From: Chloroflexota bacterium | Lineage (GTDB): Bacteria > Chloroflexota > Dormibacteria > Dormibacterales > Dormibacteraceae | Assembly (NCBI GenBank): GCA_005882135.1 | Contig: VBDR01000042.1 | Coordinates: forward strand, 1 to 45,054 | DNA: 45,054 nucleotides | Direction of reading: 5' to 3' | Shown: positions 24,708 to 33,385 of the stretch, piece by piece | Layout of the letters: each line of letters opens with the position of its first letter | Numbering within the stretch: position 1 is the stretch's first letter | Position numbers and translations under genes: made by a program | The notes under the pieces: model-generated | Told to the model about the DNA's origin: nothing | Seen by the model: only the letters and a program-made list of their open reading frames with translations | Database searches by the model: none

Positions 24708-24850
24708 CCTCATTTTCGAACCGAACAGGCTCCAGGCGATTGGCTTGGTCGGAAAGTTCACTCTTCCAGACGGCGGCTTTACCGAGTTCGTGTTGCGCCG
24801 CGAGTTGGACGCATTTCTTAATTCGCACTACCGGCGTCATGAGACGTGCC

Positions 24851-25303
24851 CTAACAGGACTCGTCTTGATCCAATTCAATGCACAGAACGCAGTCTTTCG
24901 CGAGGGAACCTAGATGCGTCTCAGGTTCGGGCACCAGTCTCGTGCCACAGACTCGAAGGATTTGACGTTGTCCGGACGGCGCGAGGTTGAATCCCTGCGG
25001 ACCCGTAGCCCACGACACCAGCGAACTCACCATTGCCGCCGGGGAAAACTCTGCGTCTTTGACGTCGGCGCCATGCCTTACCTGGAGCTTGATATGGCGA
25101 CAACTACAAATATGGAGATGGTCATTCTCCATAACGCCGAATTCGACCAGGAAATCATCAGCTGCCAAGGGTTCGGTCGCCGACCGCCATACTTGTGAGT
25201 TCTTATCTCCAAACTGGCGAATTAGGGTTCCGGTAGTGTCGACCAGTTCGACGCGATGACGCTTCACTTCAGTCGTTCCGTCGAGGTGAACGAAGACCTC
25301 CAT
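24851..25303 (-). CDS. Small protein with a ubiquitin-like (beta-grasp) C-terminal half
   Basis: 150 aa from ATG 25303 with GGAGG 6 nt upstream. Residues about 70-148 read like ubiquitin in order: strand IKLQVRHG, strand AEFSPAAMV, helix SSLVSWATGPQG, then PSGQRQILRVCGTRLVPEPE, THLGSLAKD and CVLCIELD. Compare ubiquitin's ITLEVEPSDTI, ENVKAKIQDKEG, PPDQQRLIFAGKQLED and STLHLVLRL. The first 65 residues may be a second, weaker beta-rich unit (MEVFVHLDG, ADDFLVEFGV, DHLHIC). The chain ends DESC without Gly-Gly. No E1, E2 or JAB gene is nearby. Function is unknown. Confidence 0.55.
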   Translation of the reverse strand: MEVFVHLDGTTEVKRHRVELVDTTGTLIRQFGDKNSQVWRSATEPLAADDFLVEFGVMENDHLHICSCRHIKLQVRHGADVKDAEFSPAAMVSSLVSWATGPQGFNLAPSGQRQILRVCGTRLVPEPETHLGSLAKDCVLCIELDQDESC

Positions 25304-25656
25304 GGCTCGCCTCCACTTGCTCCTCTCCACGAACCTTTCGCGCCTTGACGGTAGTCGGGCAGGTCGTCTCAACCGGTGATTACGGCCGAGCGCATCGCTC
25401 AACCTATCACTGCAGCCAGCGCCATCTCACCTACCCAGGCCAGCCACCATTGCGGTCCCACGGTCAGTGTTCCCCGGTCATGAGCGGAGGCTCAAGGCTC
25501 GGACTGCACTCGGGGGAAGTCTGTCGCCGCCAGGTTCGGCTAAGTTGCACGACAGGATGTACCAGTTTCATGATGGCTCTCATAGTCCCGACCATAAACC
25601 GCCTTTCGCGGTCGGCGGGGACGGTCTACCGAGGGGGTCAAATTCGAGTCACTTCG
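25304..25656. other. Gene-free stretch between the ubiquitin-like and MBL genes
   Basis: Open frames exist but have no family-like text or codon pattern. The metallo-hydrolase frame could extend upstream to 25345, but that part looks non-coding. It presumably holds the promoters of both divergent genes; none is clear. Confidence 0.5.
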
Positions 25657-26409
25657 ATGAAGTTGCTGGATCGCGTGTACCTCGTGGGCTCAGGAGCGAA
25701 TGGGTTTGATCTGAGCGATCCCTTTGATTGCCACATCTACCTGCTCGATGGTGGAGGAGAACTCGCCCTTATCGACGTTGGTGCCGGCCTGGGCACTGAG
25801 GATGTCGTCGCCAACGTTGAGAGAGAAGGGTTTGATCCTCGTTTGATCCGGCACTTGGTGCTGACGCACGGACACGCCGACCATGCTGGCGGCGCGTATC
25901 GGATGAAGCGTCGATTACATGGTCCGGCGGTTTACGCCTCTGCGTTCATTGCCGACAGCCTGCGCGAAGGCGACGAAGCGGCAATCAGCCTCGACGTCGC
26001 GAAGCAGGCAGGCGTCTACCCCATGGACTATCGATTCGAACCGTGCGCGGTCGACTGCGAGCTGCAGGAAGGAGCCACGATCGACGTGGGTAGCATTCGG
26101 CTGTCCGTGATTGACACCCCTGGTCACTCGGATGGCCATGTGTCCCTGATGTCCGACGATGGTCACGATCGAGTGCTATTTGCCGGCGATGTGGTCTTCT
26201 TTGGCGGCAAAGTCCTCCTTCAGAACATTCATGACTGCCGGCTAGACGCCTTGACAAGCTCGTTGCGGAAGCTCCGTCAACTTCAGATCTCCGCATTGCT
26301 TCCGGGTCATCTCGGGGTTTCTCTGAAGAATGGACAGCGACACATCGAGCGGGCCAACGTTGCCCTGGATAAGCTCCTCATCCCGGAACAGATGCTGTCA
26401 GCTTGGTGA
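25657..26409 (+). CDS. Metallo-beta-lactamase-fold hydrolase
   Basis: 250 aa from ATG 25657. The MBL signature is THGHADH (His71, His73, Asp75, His76), with further metal ligands in TPGHSDGH (about 152), FAGDVVFF (about 173) and LLPGHLG (about 219). The start MKLLDRVYLVGSG with FDCHIYLLDGGGELALIDVGAGLG is typical of the glyoxalase II-like/lactonase branch. It probably hydrolyses an ester, thioester or lactone with two metal ions. It converges on the M20 gene and borders the catabolic operon, so it may act on a pathway intermediate. Confidence 0.85.
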   Translation: MKLLDRVYLVGSGANGFDLSDPFDCHIYLLDGGGELALIDVGAGLGTEDVVANVEREGFDPRLIRHLVLTHGHADHAGGAYRMKRRLHGPAVYASAFIADSLREGDEAAISLDVAKQAGVYPMDYRFEPCAVDCELQEGATIDVGSIRLSVIDTPGHSDGHVSLMSDDGHDRVLFAGDVVFFGGKVLLQNIHDCRLDALTSSLRKLRQLQISALLPGHLGVSLKNGQRHIERANVALDKLLIPEQMLSAW

Positions 26410-26435
26410 GCTAGCGGATTGCGGTGCCGGCGCAA

Positions 26436-27734
26436 CTATGATGGCGCGCCTGCGCTGAGGAACCTCAACGCCGTGAGGGCGTGGATGCGGGAGGCAACGA
26501 CAATGTCCTCGACTGCGACGTTCTCGTTTGGCCGGTGAGCGGCAAGCAAGGAACCCGGTCCGAAGGCCGGAATGCAGGGAATCCCCGCCTCGGCCCAAAA
26601 CGATCCATCCGTAAAGGCCGGCATGGTTCCCAATGGCACGTCGCGACCCAGGACGTCTCGGGCGGCGGATTGCGCGGCCCTGACCAAGGCGTGGCCAGGC
26701 TCGATGGAGCACGGAGGCATCCAGTCCAGACCAGCGACAGACTCAGCGGTCACCACGAGCTGTGGATCTTCGCGCCGGAGCCGCTCGAGGAAGACCTCAA
26801 GGTCGGCTTTCAGACCCGAAAGAGTCATGCCCGGCACGGTGCGAATGTCGACTCCGAATTCGGCCTCACCTGGGTAGACGCCAAAGTAGACCCCTCCCTT
26901 CAGGGTCACGCCCGGATTGACGGTCACGTGGCCGCCGGCGCCACCGTCTTGCGTACGGCTCGGCCGGAATTCCCCGGCCATCCGCGAGAGCACGCCCGCT
27001 AGCTTGACACTAGCGTTGATCGAATCCACCTGATCGCTCAGACCCGAGTGCATCTGCGTGCCGTGGACGCGGATTACGAAGCATGAAAGGCCACGCGATG
27101 CGACAGCGACATAGGCCCAACCCGACTTCATTCCTGTTGGTTCGCCAACAAGAACGGCGTCCGATGAGAATTCTTCGCGGTGAGCAACAAATCTCACGCC
27201 GAAATGGCTTCCAGCCTCCTCGTCTGCCGTAAGACCGATCTTGAGCGAGCCGGCCGGAACATCGAGTTGGCCGAGTGCTGCCCCTGCATAAACCATCGCT
27301 GCGACGCCACCTTTCATGTCCGCCGCGCCAAGTCCGTAGAGATGTCCGTCACGGAGCACCGGGTCATAAGGGTCGGTTTCCCATTCGGTTCGATCACCGG
27401 CGGGCTTCGTATCAAGGTGGCCATTCAGCATCAGGACACGCCCTGGAGAGCCTCCAACAATTTCGCCTACGAGGTTTGGACGGGCGGCTTCAATCGCGAC
27501 GCTTTTCAAGTTCTTGTATCCCAGAGCTGCCAGGCGCTCGCGTGAAAGCGCAATCACATCGCGCTCGTCGCCCGGTGGGTTCGGACTTGGTGTTGCCACC
27601 AGTTCGCGTGCGAAGTCGATCAGCTGAACTTCGTACGAGGCAAGAAACCGCAGGGCATCGCGCTCAAGCCGGGCGCGACCCCCCTCAGACCGATGCGTGG
27701 GCCTCTTCGTAGCTCGGGCCGCCTGAGTCTTCAA
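26436..27734 (-). CDS. M20 family metallopeptidase (ArgE/DapE-like)
   Basis: 432 aa from the longest start, which overlaps the split-barrel gene by 50 nt; a shorter start near residue 25 is possible. Metal and catalytic residues: LNGHLDTK (His106, Asp108), GAADMKGG (Asp139), TADEEAGS (Glu172/173), VGEPTG and LLAAHRPNE (His near 408). The dimerisation part includes HSGLSDQVDSI. The family removes acyl, succinyl or carbamoyl groups from amino nitrogen. Next to an amidase operon it may act on an N-acyl or N-carbamoyl intermediate (inference). Confidence 0.85.
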   Translation of the reverse strand: MKTQAARATKRPTHRSEGGRARLERDALRFLASYEVQLIDFARELVATPSPNPPGDERDVIALSRERLAALGYKNLKSVAIEAARPNLVGEIVGGSPGRVLMLNGHLDTKPAGDRTEWETDPYDPVLRDGHLYGLGAADMKGGVAAMVYAGAALGQLDVPAGSLKIGLTADEEAGSHFGVRFVAHREEFSSDAVLVGEPTGMKSGWAYVAVASRGLSCFVIRVHGTQMHSGLSDQVDSINASVKLAGVLSRMAGEFRPSRTQDGGAGGHVTVNPGVTLKGGVYFGVYPGEAEFGVDIRTVPGMTLSGLKADLEVFLERLRREDPQLVVTAESVAGLDWMPPCSIEPGHALVRAAQSAARDVLGRDVPLGTMPAFTDGSFWAEAGIPCIPAFGPGSLLAAHRPNENVAVEDIVVASRIHALTALRFLSAGAPS

Positions 27735-28206
27735 CCCAGTAATGCCGAGCCCATCCGACGCCCTGCCAGGTCTTGATCATTTCTGGCCTGATCCTGAACA
27801 GCCAGCGGGGTTGGGCCATCGTCGACTCCAGATAGGTCGGACCGTTCTTGCCCAAGTATCTATAGCTCATGCGCGTGGCAATCGGTACCCAGGCGCCGCC
27901 GACGTTGGGCCGCTCGATCACCTCGGCGGTCCCTCTCCCGACGACCTTGCCGAGGGTCTTCGGTTGTTCGATGACGAATGAGACCCTGGGATCCTTGGCC
28001 AAGTATTCCGCCCATTGCGAGCGCTGACGTGGGATCACCCAGAAATAGCCGTCGCGCCACTCATGCCAGCAGACCGTGGCGTAGGGGTATCCCTCGGGCG
28101 TGAGACATGCCAGGTACATGTTGACCCCGAGCGAGAGAAACTCGGCCACTTCGCTGTCGGTCATGCCGCGGACTTTTCCGCGCCAGGTCTCCTCGTTCTC
28201 TCTCAC
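27685..28206 (-). CDS. Pyridoxamine 5'-phosphate oxidase-like split-barrel protein
   Basis: 173 aa, GTG start. The flavin split-barrel reads EVAEFLSLGVNMYLACLTPEGYPYATVCWHEW, then GYFWVIPRQRSQWAEYLAKDPRVSFVIE, then GRGTAEVIE and WLFRIRPEMIKTWQG. These proteins bind FMN or F420; which is used cannot be told. Its transcript starts divergently from the EthD-IclR operon, 198 nt apart, so IclR could control both. The downstream M20 gene overlaps its 3' end. Confidence 0.8.
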   Translation of the reverse strand: MRENEETWRGKVRGMTDSEVAEFLSLGVNMYLACLTPEGYPYATVCWHEWRDGYFWVIPRQRSQWAEYLAKDPRVSFVIEQPKTLGKVVGRGTAEVIERPNVGGAWVPIATRMSYRYLGKNGPTYLESTMAQPRWLFRIRPEMIKTWQGVGWARHYWVEDSGGPSYEEAHASV

Positions 28207-28386
28207 TGACCCCGTCTAGGCACTTTGGCACCCCGCTGTGGCCCCGTCAAGCGACTCATTGGGGATCAGTTTCGCCGGCCTGAATGACCAGCCCGGTCCG
28301 ACGTCCGAACCAGCTGACCGCTTCCCCGAGTGGCGGCCTTGATTTTCTTCCCGACCAGAGTTACGGTTGTCACAGTCATGATGTGC

Positions 28387-28402
28387 GTTCACATACGTGA
28401 AC
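28387..28402 (+). promoter_or_regulatory. Perfect inverted repeat at the EthD start (probable IclR operator)
   Basis: GTTCAC-ATAC-GTGAAC is a perfect 6-bp inverted repeat with a 4-nt spacer, ending 1 nt before the ATG of the operon's first gene. TTGTCA at 28367-28372 could be the -35, with CATACG inside the palindrome as -10, giving a short or absent leader. An IclR-type regulator is the second gene of the operon. Confidence 0.6.
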
Positions 28403-28403
28403 A

Positions 28404-28754
28404 ATGACTAGAATCGTTTCGCTCCACGGGCACCCAGCTGATCCGGCCGAATTCGACCGATACTACCGCGAGGTCCACACGCCATTGGTTCAGCGGATCC
28501 CTGGTGTGCGCAACATCCGGTTCGGGCGCGTCGTGCGCATGGAGGATGGCTCTCCGCCGCCCTTCTATCTGGTGTCAGATGTTTATTTCGACAATCCTCA
28601 AGCGCTGGATGCGGCGCAAACGACACCGGAGATGGCGGCAGCGCTCGCGGACGTCCCGCGCTTTGCTAGCGGGGGAGTGACGATCATGATCTGCGAGTAC
28701 GAAGACTTCCCTCCCGAGGCTGGCATGCGCGCGGACGAACCGCGCTCGCGGTAG
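28404..28754 (+). CDS. EthD domain protein
   Basis: 116 aa. MTRIVSLHGHPADPAEFDRYYREVHTPLVQRIPGVRNIRFGRV and the later DVYFDNPQALDAAQTTPEMAAALADVPRFASGG make a complete EthD ferredoxin-like fold with the conserved YYREVHTPL. EthD-type proteins accompany degradation pathways and may help a monooxygenase or isomerase. It is the first gene of the operon and starts just after the palindrome. The IclR gene begins 6 nt after its stop. Confidence 0.85.
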   Translation: MTRIVSLHGHPADPAEFDRYYREVHTPLVQRIPGVRNIRFGRVVRMEDGSPPPFYLVSDVYFDNPQALDAAQTTPEMAAALADVPRFASGGVTIMICEYEDFPPEAGMRADEPRSR

Positions 28755-28760
28755 CTCGTC

Positions 28761-29615
28761 GTGGGAGCCAGACCATCTGACACACTACCGGTCAAGTCTG
28801 CGGACAGGACCCTCGACATTCTCGAGCTGCTGGCCGGCGAGCAGCGCGGCCTGACAATCTCCGAGATCAGTAGCCGGCTGAGCTTCGCCCGCAGCAGCAC
28901 TCATGGTCTGGTCCACACGCTCGAATCGCGCGGTTACCTGTCGCAGGACGGCGGCCGGCGTTATCAGCTCGGAGCGCGGCTCGTGCAAATGGGAATGAAC
29001 GCAGGTGATCGTATCGAGCTTCGCTCTGCGGCGCACGCAACGCTTCAGAGCCTGGTCGCCGCCACTCATGACACGGCCATGCTCGCGGTGCCGGCGCACG
29101 GCGAGCTGCTGTATGTGGACAAGGTCCTGAGCGATGCCCGTGACGTGCGCACCGATCCACGCGTCACTTCGCGAGTGCCGTTGCACTGTTCGAGCCTGGG
29201 CAAGGCGCTCCTCGCCGCAGTCGACGACGCCGCAGTCATCCGTCTTCTCGGTAGGACTGCCCTTCGAAGTGTCACTGCATTCACGATCCCCGACGTACGG
29301 CGCCTGTTGACTGATCTGGCGCAGACACGTGGGCGCGGCTATTCGGTCGACCAGCAAGAGGGGATCCTTGGCGTGTTCTGCGTCGGCGCGCCGGTCCGCG
29401 ACCACACGGGCAGATCCGTCGCGGCGATCAGCCTGTCGACCATCAAGGACTTCTTCAAGCCAGAAAGGACGGGTCCCCTCGTTGCCGCCGCTGCGGTCGA
29501 GGTCTCGCGGGCAATGGGCTGGAAAGGCGATCGCTCGACGCTCTTCTCGCCGGTCGCGGGCTCAGAAGTGCTGCTCCTCGATTCCTCTTCTCGCGGTGCG
29601 GGACGAGGGAGATGA
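28761..29615 (+). CDS. IclR-family transcriptional regulator
   Basis: 284 aa, GTG start. HTH at about 15-65 (SADRTLDILELLAGEQRGLTISEISSRLSFARSSTHGLVHTLESRGYL). The effector domain contains PLHCSSLGKALLA near 152 and SVDQQEGILGVFCVGAPVRD near 200, the pocket seen in this family. Effectors of IclR proteins are usually small aromatic or carboxylic acids. It overlaps the following permease by 4 nt (ATGA) and is within the operon it presumably controls. Confidence 0.88.
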   Translation: MGARPSDTLPVKSADRTLDILELLAGEQRGLTISEISSRLSFARSSTHGLVHTLESRGYLSQDGGRRYQLGARLVQMGMNAGDRIELRSAAHATLQSLVAATHDTAMLAVPAHGELLYVDKVLSDARDVRTDPRVTSRVPLHCSSLGKALLAAVDDAAVIRLLGRTALRSVTAFTIPDVRRLLTDLAQTRGRGYSVDQQEGILGVFCVGAPVRDHTGRSVAAISLSTIKDFFKPERTGPLVAAAAVEVSRAMGWKGDRSTLFSPVAGSEVLLLDSSSRGAGRGR

Positions 29616-30727
29616 AGGCATTCGATTGGTTGGCCGCCGGGCTTCGCCTAAGCGCCTTCAGTGCGTCGCCAAAGCCGGAGAACTCCGACGCCCCGTCCCT
29701 GAGTCGGTCATCACCCGCAACCAGTCCCACCCGACCTCCATCCCGTCTGCGCTCGGGATATCAGGCGATCTCATCGTCGTGGCTGCGGATTCCGGCTACT
29801 GTGCGCGGCTATGGCCTTCCCGTCGGTGCCACGGCGATCGTGGCGGCCGTCATAGCGGTCGTCGAACCAGGCTTTTATCGGCCGGCGAATCTTCACGTGG
29901 TCATGCAGCAGTACGCGGTTCTAGGCCTTGTCACAATCGGCCAGGTTCTCGTTCTGCTGGTCAGTGGAATCGATCTTTCGGTCGGGGCAGTGATGAACGC
30001 CGCGCTAATCGTCATCGCGCTCATGAACCACTACAACGAGAACCTCCTCCTCCTCTCTCTCGTGCTTTGCATCTTGTTGGGAGCCGGAGTCGGCGTCACG
30101 AATGGGTTGCTCGTGTCACTTCGTGACGTACCGCCGTTTGCCGCAACGCTCGGCATGACAGCGTGCGTGCAGGGGGCGATTCTCGTCTATACCTTGGGCA
30201 TACCGGCTGGCAACATCCCGGCAGCACTGAGGCCGGTGGCCCTAGATGGCATCGGCATCGTTCCGTATTCGCTGCTGATCTGCCTCGCAATCGGACTGAT
30301 AGTGGTCGCCTTTCTGTCCAGAGGAACTTACGGCCGGATGATCTATGCGGTAGGGCGTTCGCCAGAAGTGGCGCGGCGAGTCGGAATCTCTACCACGACC
30401 GTGCGAGTCTCCGCCTACACACTCTGCGGAATCTTCGCGGCCTTGGCCGGAATCATCCTCAGTGCATATATCGGGTACGTCGATCCCGCCATCGGTGGCA
30501 CGTACAACCTGCAGTCGATCGCAGCGGCCGTGGTAGGCGGGGTTTCGTTCGTCGGCGGCGAGGGCAAGCCGGCCGGTGCGCTGATCGGCGCTCTCTTTCT
30601 ACTCGCGCTGCTCAACGTGACCACTCTTTCTTCGCTCAATCCGTTCGCCCAGCTCATCGTGCAGGGGGTGGTGATGTTAGTCGCGGTGTCGCTGTTTCAT
30701 CTGGTCAAGAGAGGTTCATTTGCATAG
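29612..30727 (+). CDS. Ribose-type ABC transporter permease (first of two)
   Basis: 371 aa. The first 55 or so residues are Ser/Pro/Arg-rich and may be untranslated if a later start is used. About 8-10 membrane segments follow with the family motif VLLVSGIDLSVGAVMNAA near 115-130, ATLGMTACVQGAILV, and GRMIYAVGRSPEVARRVGI near 245-265, the loop that contacts the ATPase. It belongs to the BPD_transp_2 group (RbsC/XylH-like). With 31823 and 33386 it completes a heterodimeric importer. Confidence 0.87.
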   Translation: MKAFDWLAAGLRLSAFSASPKPENSDAPSLSRSSPATSPTRPPSRLRSGYQAISSSWLRIPATVRGYGLPVGATAIVAAVIAVVEPGFYRPANLHVVMQQYAVLGLVTIGQVLVLLVSGIDLSVGAVMNAALIVIALMNHYNENLLLLSLVLCILLGAGVGVTNGLLVSLRDVPPFAATLGMTACVQGAILVYTLGIPAGNIPAALRPVALDGIGIVPYSLLICLAIGLIVVAFLSRGTYGRMIYAVGRSPEVARRVGISTTTVRVSAYTLCGIFAALAGIILSAYIGYVDPAIGGTYNLQSIAAAVVGGVSFVGGEGKPAGALIGALFLLALLNVTTLSSLNPFAQLIVQGVVMLVAVSLFHLVKRGSFA

Positions 30728-30745
30728 GGGAAAAAGGAGGTCGTG

Positions 30746-31801
30746 ATGTCAAGAGATTTAGTCCGCATCTGGTCGAGGCGTTCACGAGCGGGCTTCGCGG
30801 GAGTCGCTGCTGTGCTGCTCGCATTGACAGCGTGTGGCGGCTCGTCCGGCTCGTCTGGAGGGACGAAAACATACACGATCGCTTTCATTTCACAGGGCAC
30901 GTCCAATAGTTGGGCCGCGCAACTAGACGCTGTGGCGCGCAAGACGGCGAAGGCAGATGGTATCAAGCTGGTCTATTTCAACGGCCAGGGAGACGCGACG
31001 AAGCAGTTGCCTGAAATCGACACCGCAATTGCCCAGAAGCCTGACGCGATCGTGCTGGTGCCACTCGGTGGGGCCGCGGACACCGGACCGGTCGAGCGAG
31101 CGATGGGGCAAAACATCAAGGTCATCCTCTGCGATAGCACCATCACGTCGACAAACTACACGTCGTTGGTGACGCCGCATGCTGAGACGGCCACGGTGCC
31201 GCTGGCGCAGTGGTTGGCAGACAAGATGAACCACCAAGGAAACTTGCTTTATATCGGGGGACTGCCCGGCAACACCACCACGACCACCTATGACCAGGGA
31301 TTCAATTCAGTAATGCAGAAGTATCCAGACATCCACATCATCAACGCCGGCAACGCGAACTACTCGATCAGCACCGCCAAGCAGTTGGCGGCGACGGCCA
31401 TCGCTTCCGGCAGGACATTCGCTGGTGCCTGGGGAGTTGGCGGTGAAGCCGTCACAGGGATGATGCAGGCGTACGTCGACGCTGGGGTGACGTCTATACC
31501 ACCAATCGGAGGCAACTCCGCGACCAACGGCACTATGCGCCTGGCAATTCAACATACCATTCAGGTTGCTTCGTTGCAGTTTCCACCGACCAGCTCACAG
31601 GTCTGCATCGATACAGCATTCAAGGCGGCTAAGGGCGAGTCTGTCCCGAAGAGCATCAACCTCTCCGATCTGCCCCAGTACGGCCCAATCTTTCCGCCGC
31701 TGGACAAGTACTACAAGTCTCAATACAGCGACGACATGTACGTTGGAACCGACTCGGTTCTGACGTTCGACGAGCTGAAGGCTATAAACCTGGTGAAGTA
31801 A
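30746..31801 (+). CDS. Substrate-binding lipoprotein of the ribose-type ABC importer
   Basis: 351 aa taking ATG 30746 (AGGAGG at 30735-30740, 5 nt away); GTG 30743 is too close to that site. The signal peptide ends in lipobox LTAC with Cys30. The binding domain starts YTIAFISQGTSNSWAAQLDAVARKTAKADGIKLVYFNGQGD and has IDTAIAQKPDAIVLVPLG, the typical periplasmic-binding-protein type I fold. No clear sugar-binding signature was seen, so the ligand may be a non-sugar small molecule. Lipid anchoring suits a monoderm or similar envelope. Confidence 0.87.
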   Translation: MSRDLVRIWSRRSRAGFAGVAAVLLALTACGGSSGSSGGTKTYTIAFISQGTSNSWAAQLDAVARKTAKADGIKLVYFNGQGDATKQLPEIDTAIAQKPDAIVLVPLGGAADTGPVERAMGQNIKVILCDSTITSTNYTSLVTPHAETATVPLAQWLADKMNHQGNLLYIGGLPGNTTTTTYDQGFNSVMQKYPDIHIINAGNANYSISTAKQLAATAIASGRTFAGAWGVGGEAVTGMMQAYVDAGVTSIPPIGGNSATNGTMRLAIQHTIQVASLQFPPTSSQVCIDTAFKAAKGESVPKSINLSDLPQYGPIFPPLDKYYKSQYSDDMYVGTDSVLTFDELKAINLVK

Positions 31802-31822
31802 AGAGCAGAAAGGCCCACGGGT

Positions 31823-33364
31823 ATGAAAGCTGAGCGGGCGCTCGTCTCCGCAGTTGGCATATACAAGCACTACGGCGGAATTCGAGCGCTCGCCGACGTT
31901 TCCCTCGAGATCGCGCCTGCGGAAGTCCATGCCCTGGTCGGCGAGAACGGGGCAGGCAAGTCGACACTCGTCAAGATCATGACGGGGGCTGAGAAGCAAG
32001 ACGCCGGGCAGGTGCTTATCGATGGTACCGAGGCGGCGCTAAACCCCGAGAAGGCTCGCGAGCTCGGGATCGGCGCGGTCTATCAAGAACCCAGCCTGAT
32101 TCCGGCCCTGACCGTACTCGAAAACGTATTTCTCGGCTCGGAGAAGCAGGTTGGGCTGCGCCTGCTCGACCACCGGCGAATGAGGCGGGAAGCAGCGGCT
32201 GCGCTTGACAGGATCGGCGCGCGCATCCGTCTCGAAACCGAGGTCGCCAGCTTGAGCGTGGCAGACCGGCAGCTGGTCGAGATCGCGCGCGCTCTGGTCC
32301 TGCAAGCTCGTGTGCTCATCTTTGACGAACCATCGGCGGTCCTATCAGGAATCGAGCTCGAACGAGTATTCCGCGTGATCAAGGAGCTCCGCTCGCATGG
32401 TCTCGGGATCCTGTACATCTCCCATCGGCTGGCCGAGATCTTCGAGCTCGCCGATCGCGCCACCGTGCTAAAGGATGGCCGCGTGGTGGCGAGCCGACCC
32501 GTCCGGGAGCTGTCGATGCCAGACCTAATTCGGTTGATGGTCGGACGCGACATTGGAGGGCGTCCTCCGAGGCCGGAATTGTCGAGGGCCAAGGTTGTTC
32601 TGACCGTGGAAAATCTCGTGCTCGGCCAGGACCGGGAGCCGATCAGCTTCCAGCTCCACGCGGGTGAGGTGCTTGGCCTCGCGGGGCTTGTTGGTTCCGG
32701 TCGCACACGACTGGCCAATGCGTTGGGCGGAATCCGCGCCGCCCGAGGCGGCGTTGTGACCAGGAATGGCCGGCCGGTCAGGCTCAAACGCCCAAGCGAC
32801 GCCATGCGGAGCGGAATCGCCGTGATACCCGAGGACCGGAAGCGCGAGGGCCTGATCCTTGGTCATTCCGTTCGCGAGAATCTCGCTCTCCCGTCTCTGA
32901 GGGACCTTTCGGCGATGGGGATGGTGAGATCGAGGACCGAACGTCGCCTTGCCTCAGAGGCGGTAAGGGCATTCGGCGTCCGGCCCCCCCTGATCGATAT
33001 AGCGTCTGGAACGTTGAGCGGCGGCAACCAGCAGAAGGTCGTGCTGGGCAAGTGGCTCGTGCGCGAGCCGGCTGCCGAGGTGGTGGTTCTCGACGAACCT
33101 ACTCGGGGCGTCGACGTGGGGGCCAAATACGAGATCTACAACCTGATCGATAAACTCGTGTCTCGGGGAAGCGGCGTCCTGCTGATCTCGTCTGAGCTGC
33201 CGGAAATCATCGCGATGAGCGATCGAGTCCTTGTCATGAGCGCCGGCAACATCGTAGGCGAGCTCGACCGCAGTGAGTTCAGCGAGGAGCGAATCCTCAG
33301 GCTGGCCGTGCTCGGTCGAGAGCAGGAGGTGGCGACTTCTGAAGGCGGCGGGCATGCAGCTTGA
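31823..33364 (+). CDS. Ribose-type ABC transporter ATP-binding protein (tandem NBD)
   Basis: 513 aa with two nucleotide-binding domains. First: Walker A GENGAGKST (40-48), signature LSVADRQLVEIARAL (about 142), Walker B LIFDEPSAVLSG. Second: a degenerate Walker A GLVGSGRTRLAN (about 293), signature LSGGNQQKVVLGKWL (about 398), Walker B VVLDEPTRGVDVGAKYE. The altered Walker A of the second domain is normal for the RbsA/MglA/XylG group. It energises import through the permeases at 29612 and 33386. Confidence 0.9.
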   Translation: MKAERALVSAVGIYKHYGGIRALADVSLEIAPAEVHALVGENGAGKSTLVKIMTGAEKQDAGQVLIDGTEAALNPEKARELGIGAVYQEPSLIPALTVLENVFLGSEKQVGLRLLDHRRMRREAAAALDRIGARIRLETEVASLSVADRQLVEIARALVLQARVLIFDEPSAVLSGIELERVFRVIKELRSHGLGILYISHRLAEIFELADRATVLKDGRVVASRPVRELSMPDLIRLMVGRDIGGRPPRPELSRAKVVLTVENLVLGQDREPISFQLHAGEVLGLAGLVGSGRTRLANALGGIRAARGGVVTRNGRPVRLKRPSDAMRSGIAVIPEDRKREGLILGHSVRENLALPSLRDLSAMGMVRSRTERRLASEAVRAFGVRPPLIDIASGTLSGGNQQKVVLGKWLVREPAAEVVVLDEPTRGVDVGAKYEIYNLIDKLVSRGSGVLLISSELPEIIAMSDRVLVMSAGNIVGELDRSEFSEERILRLAVLGREQEVATSEGGGHAA

Positions 33365-33385
33365 CCGGCGGCGGAGGGCGCGAGC

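Noticed and set aside
24745-24990. ORF with LVGKFTLPDGGFTEFVLRRE
   Set aside because: No recognisable family; it overlaps the end of the ubiquitin-like gene in antisense. Possibly a remnant, but not supportable.
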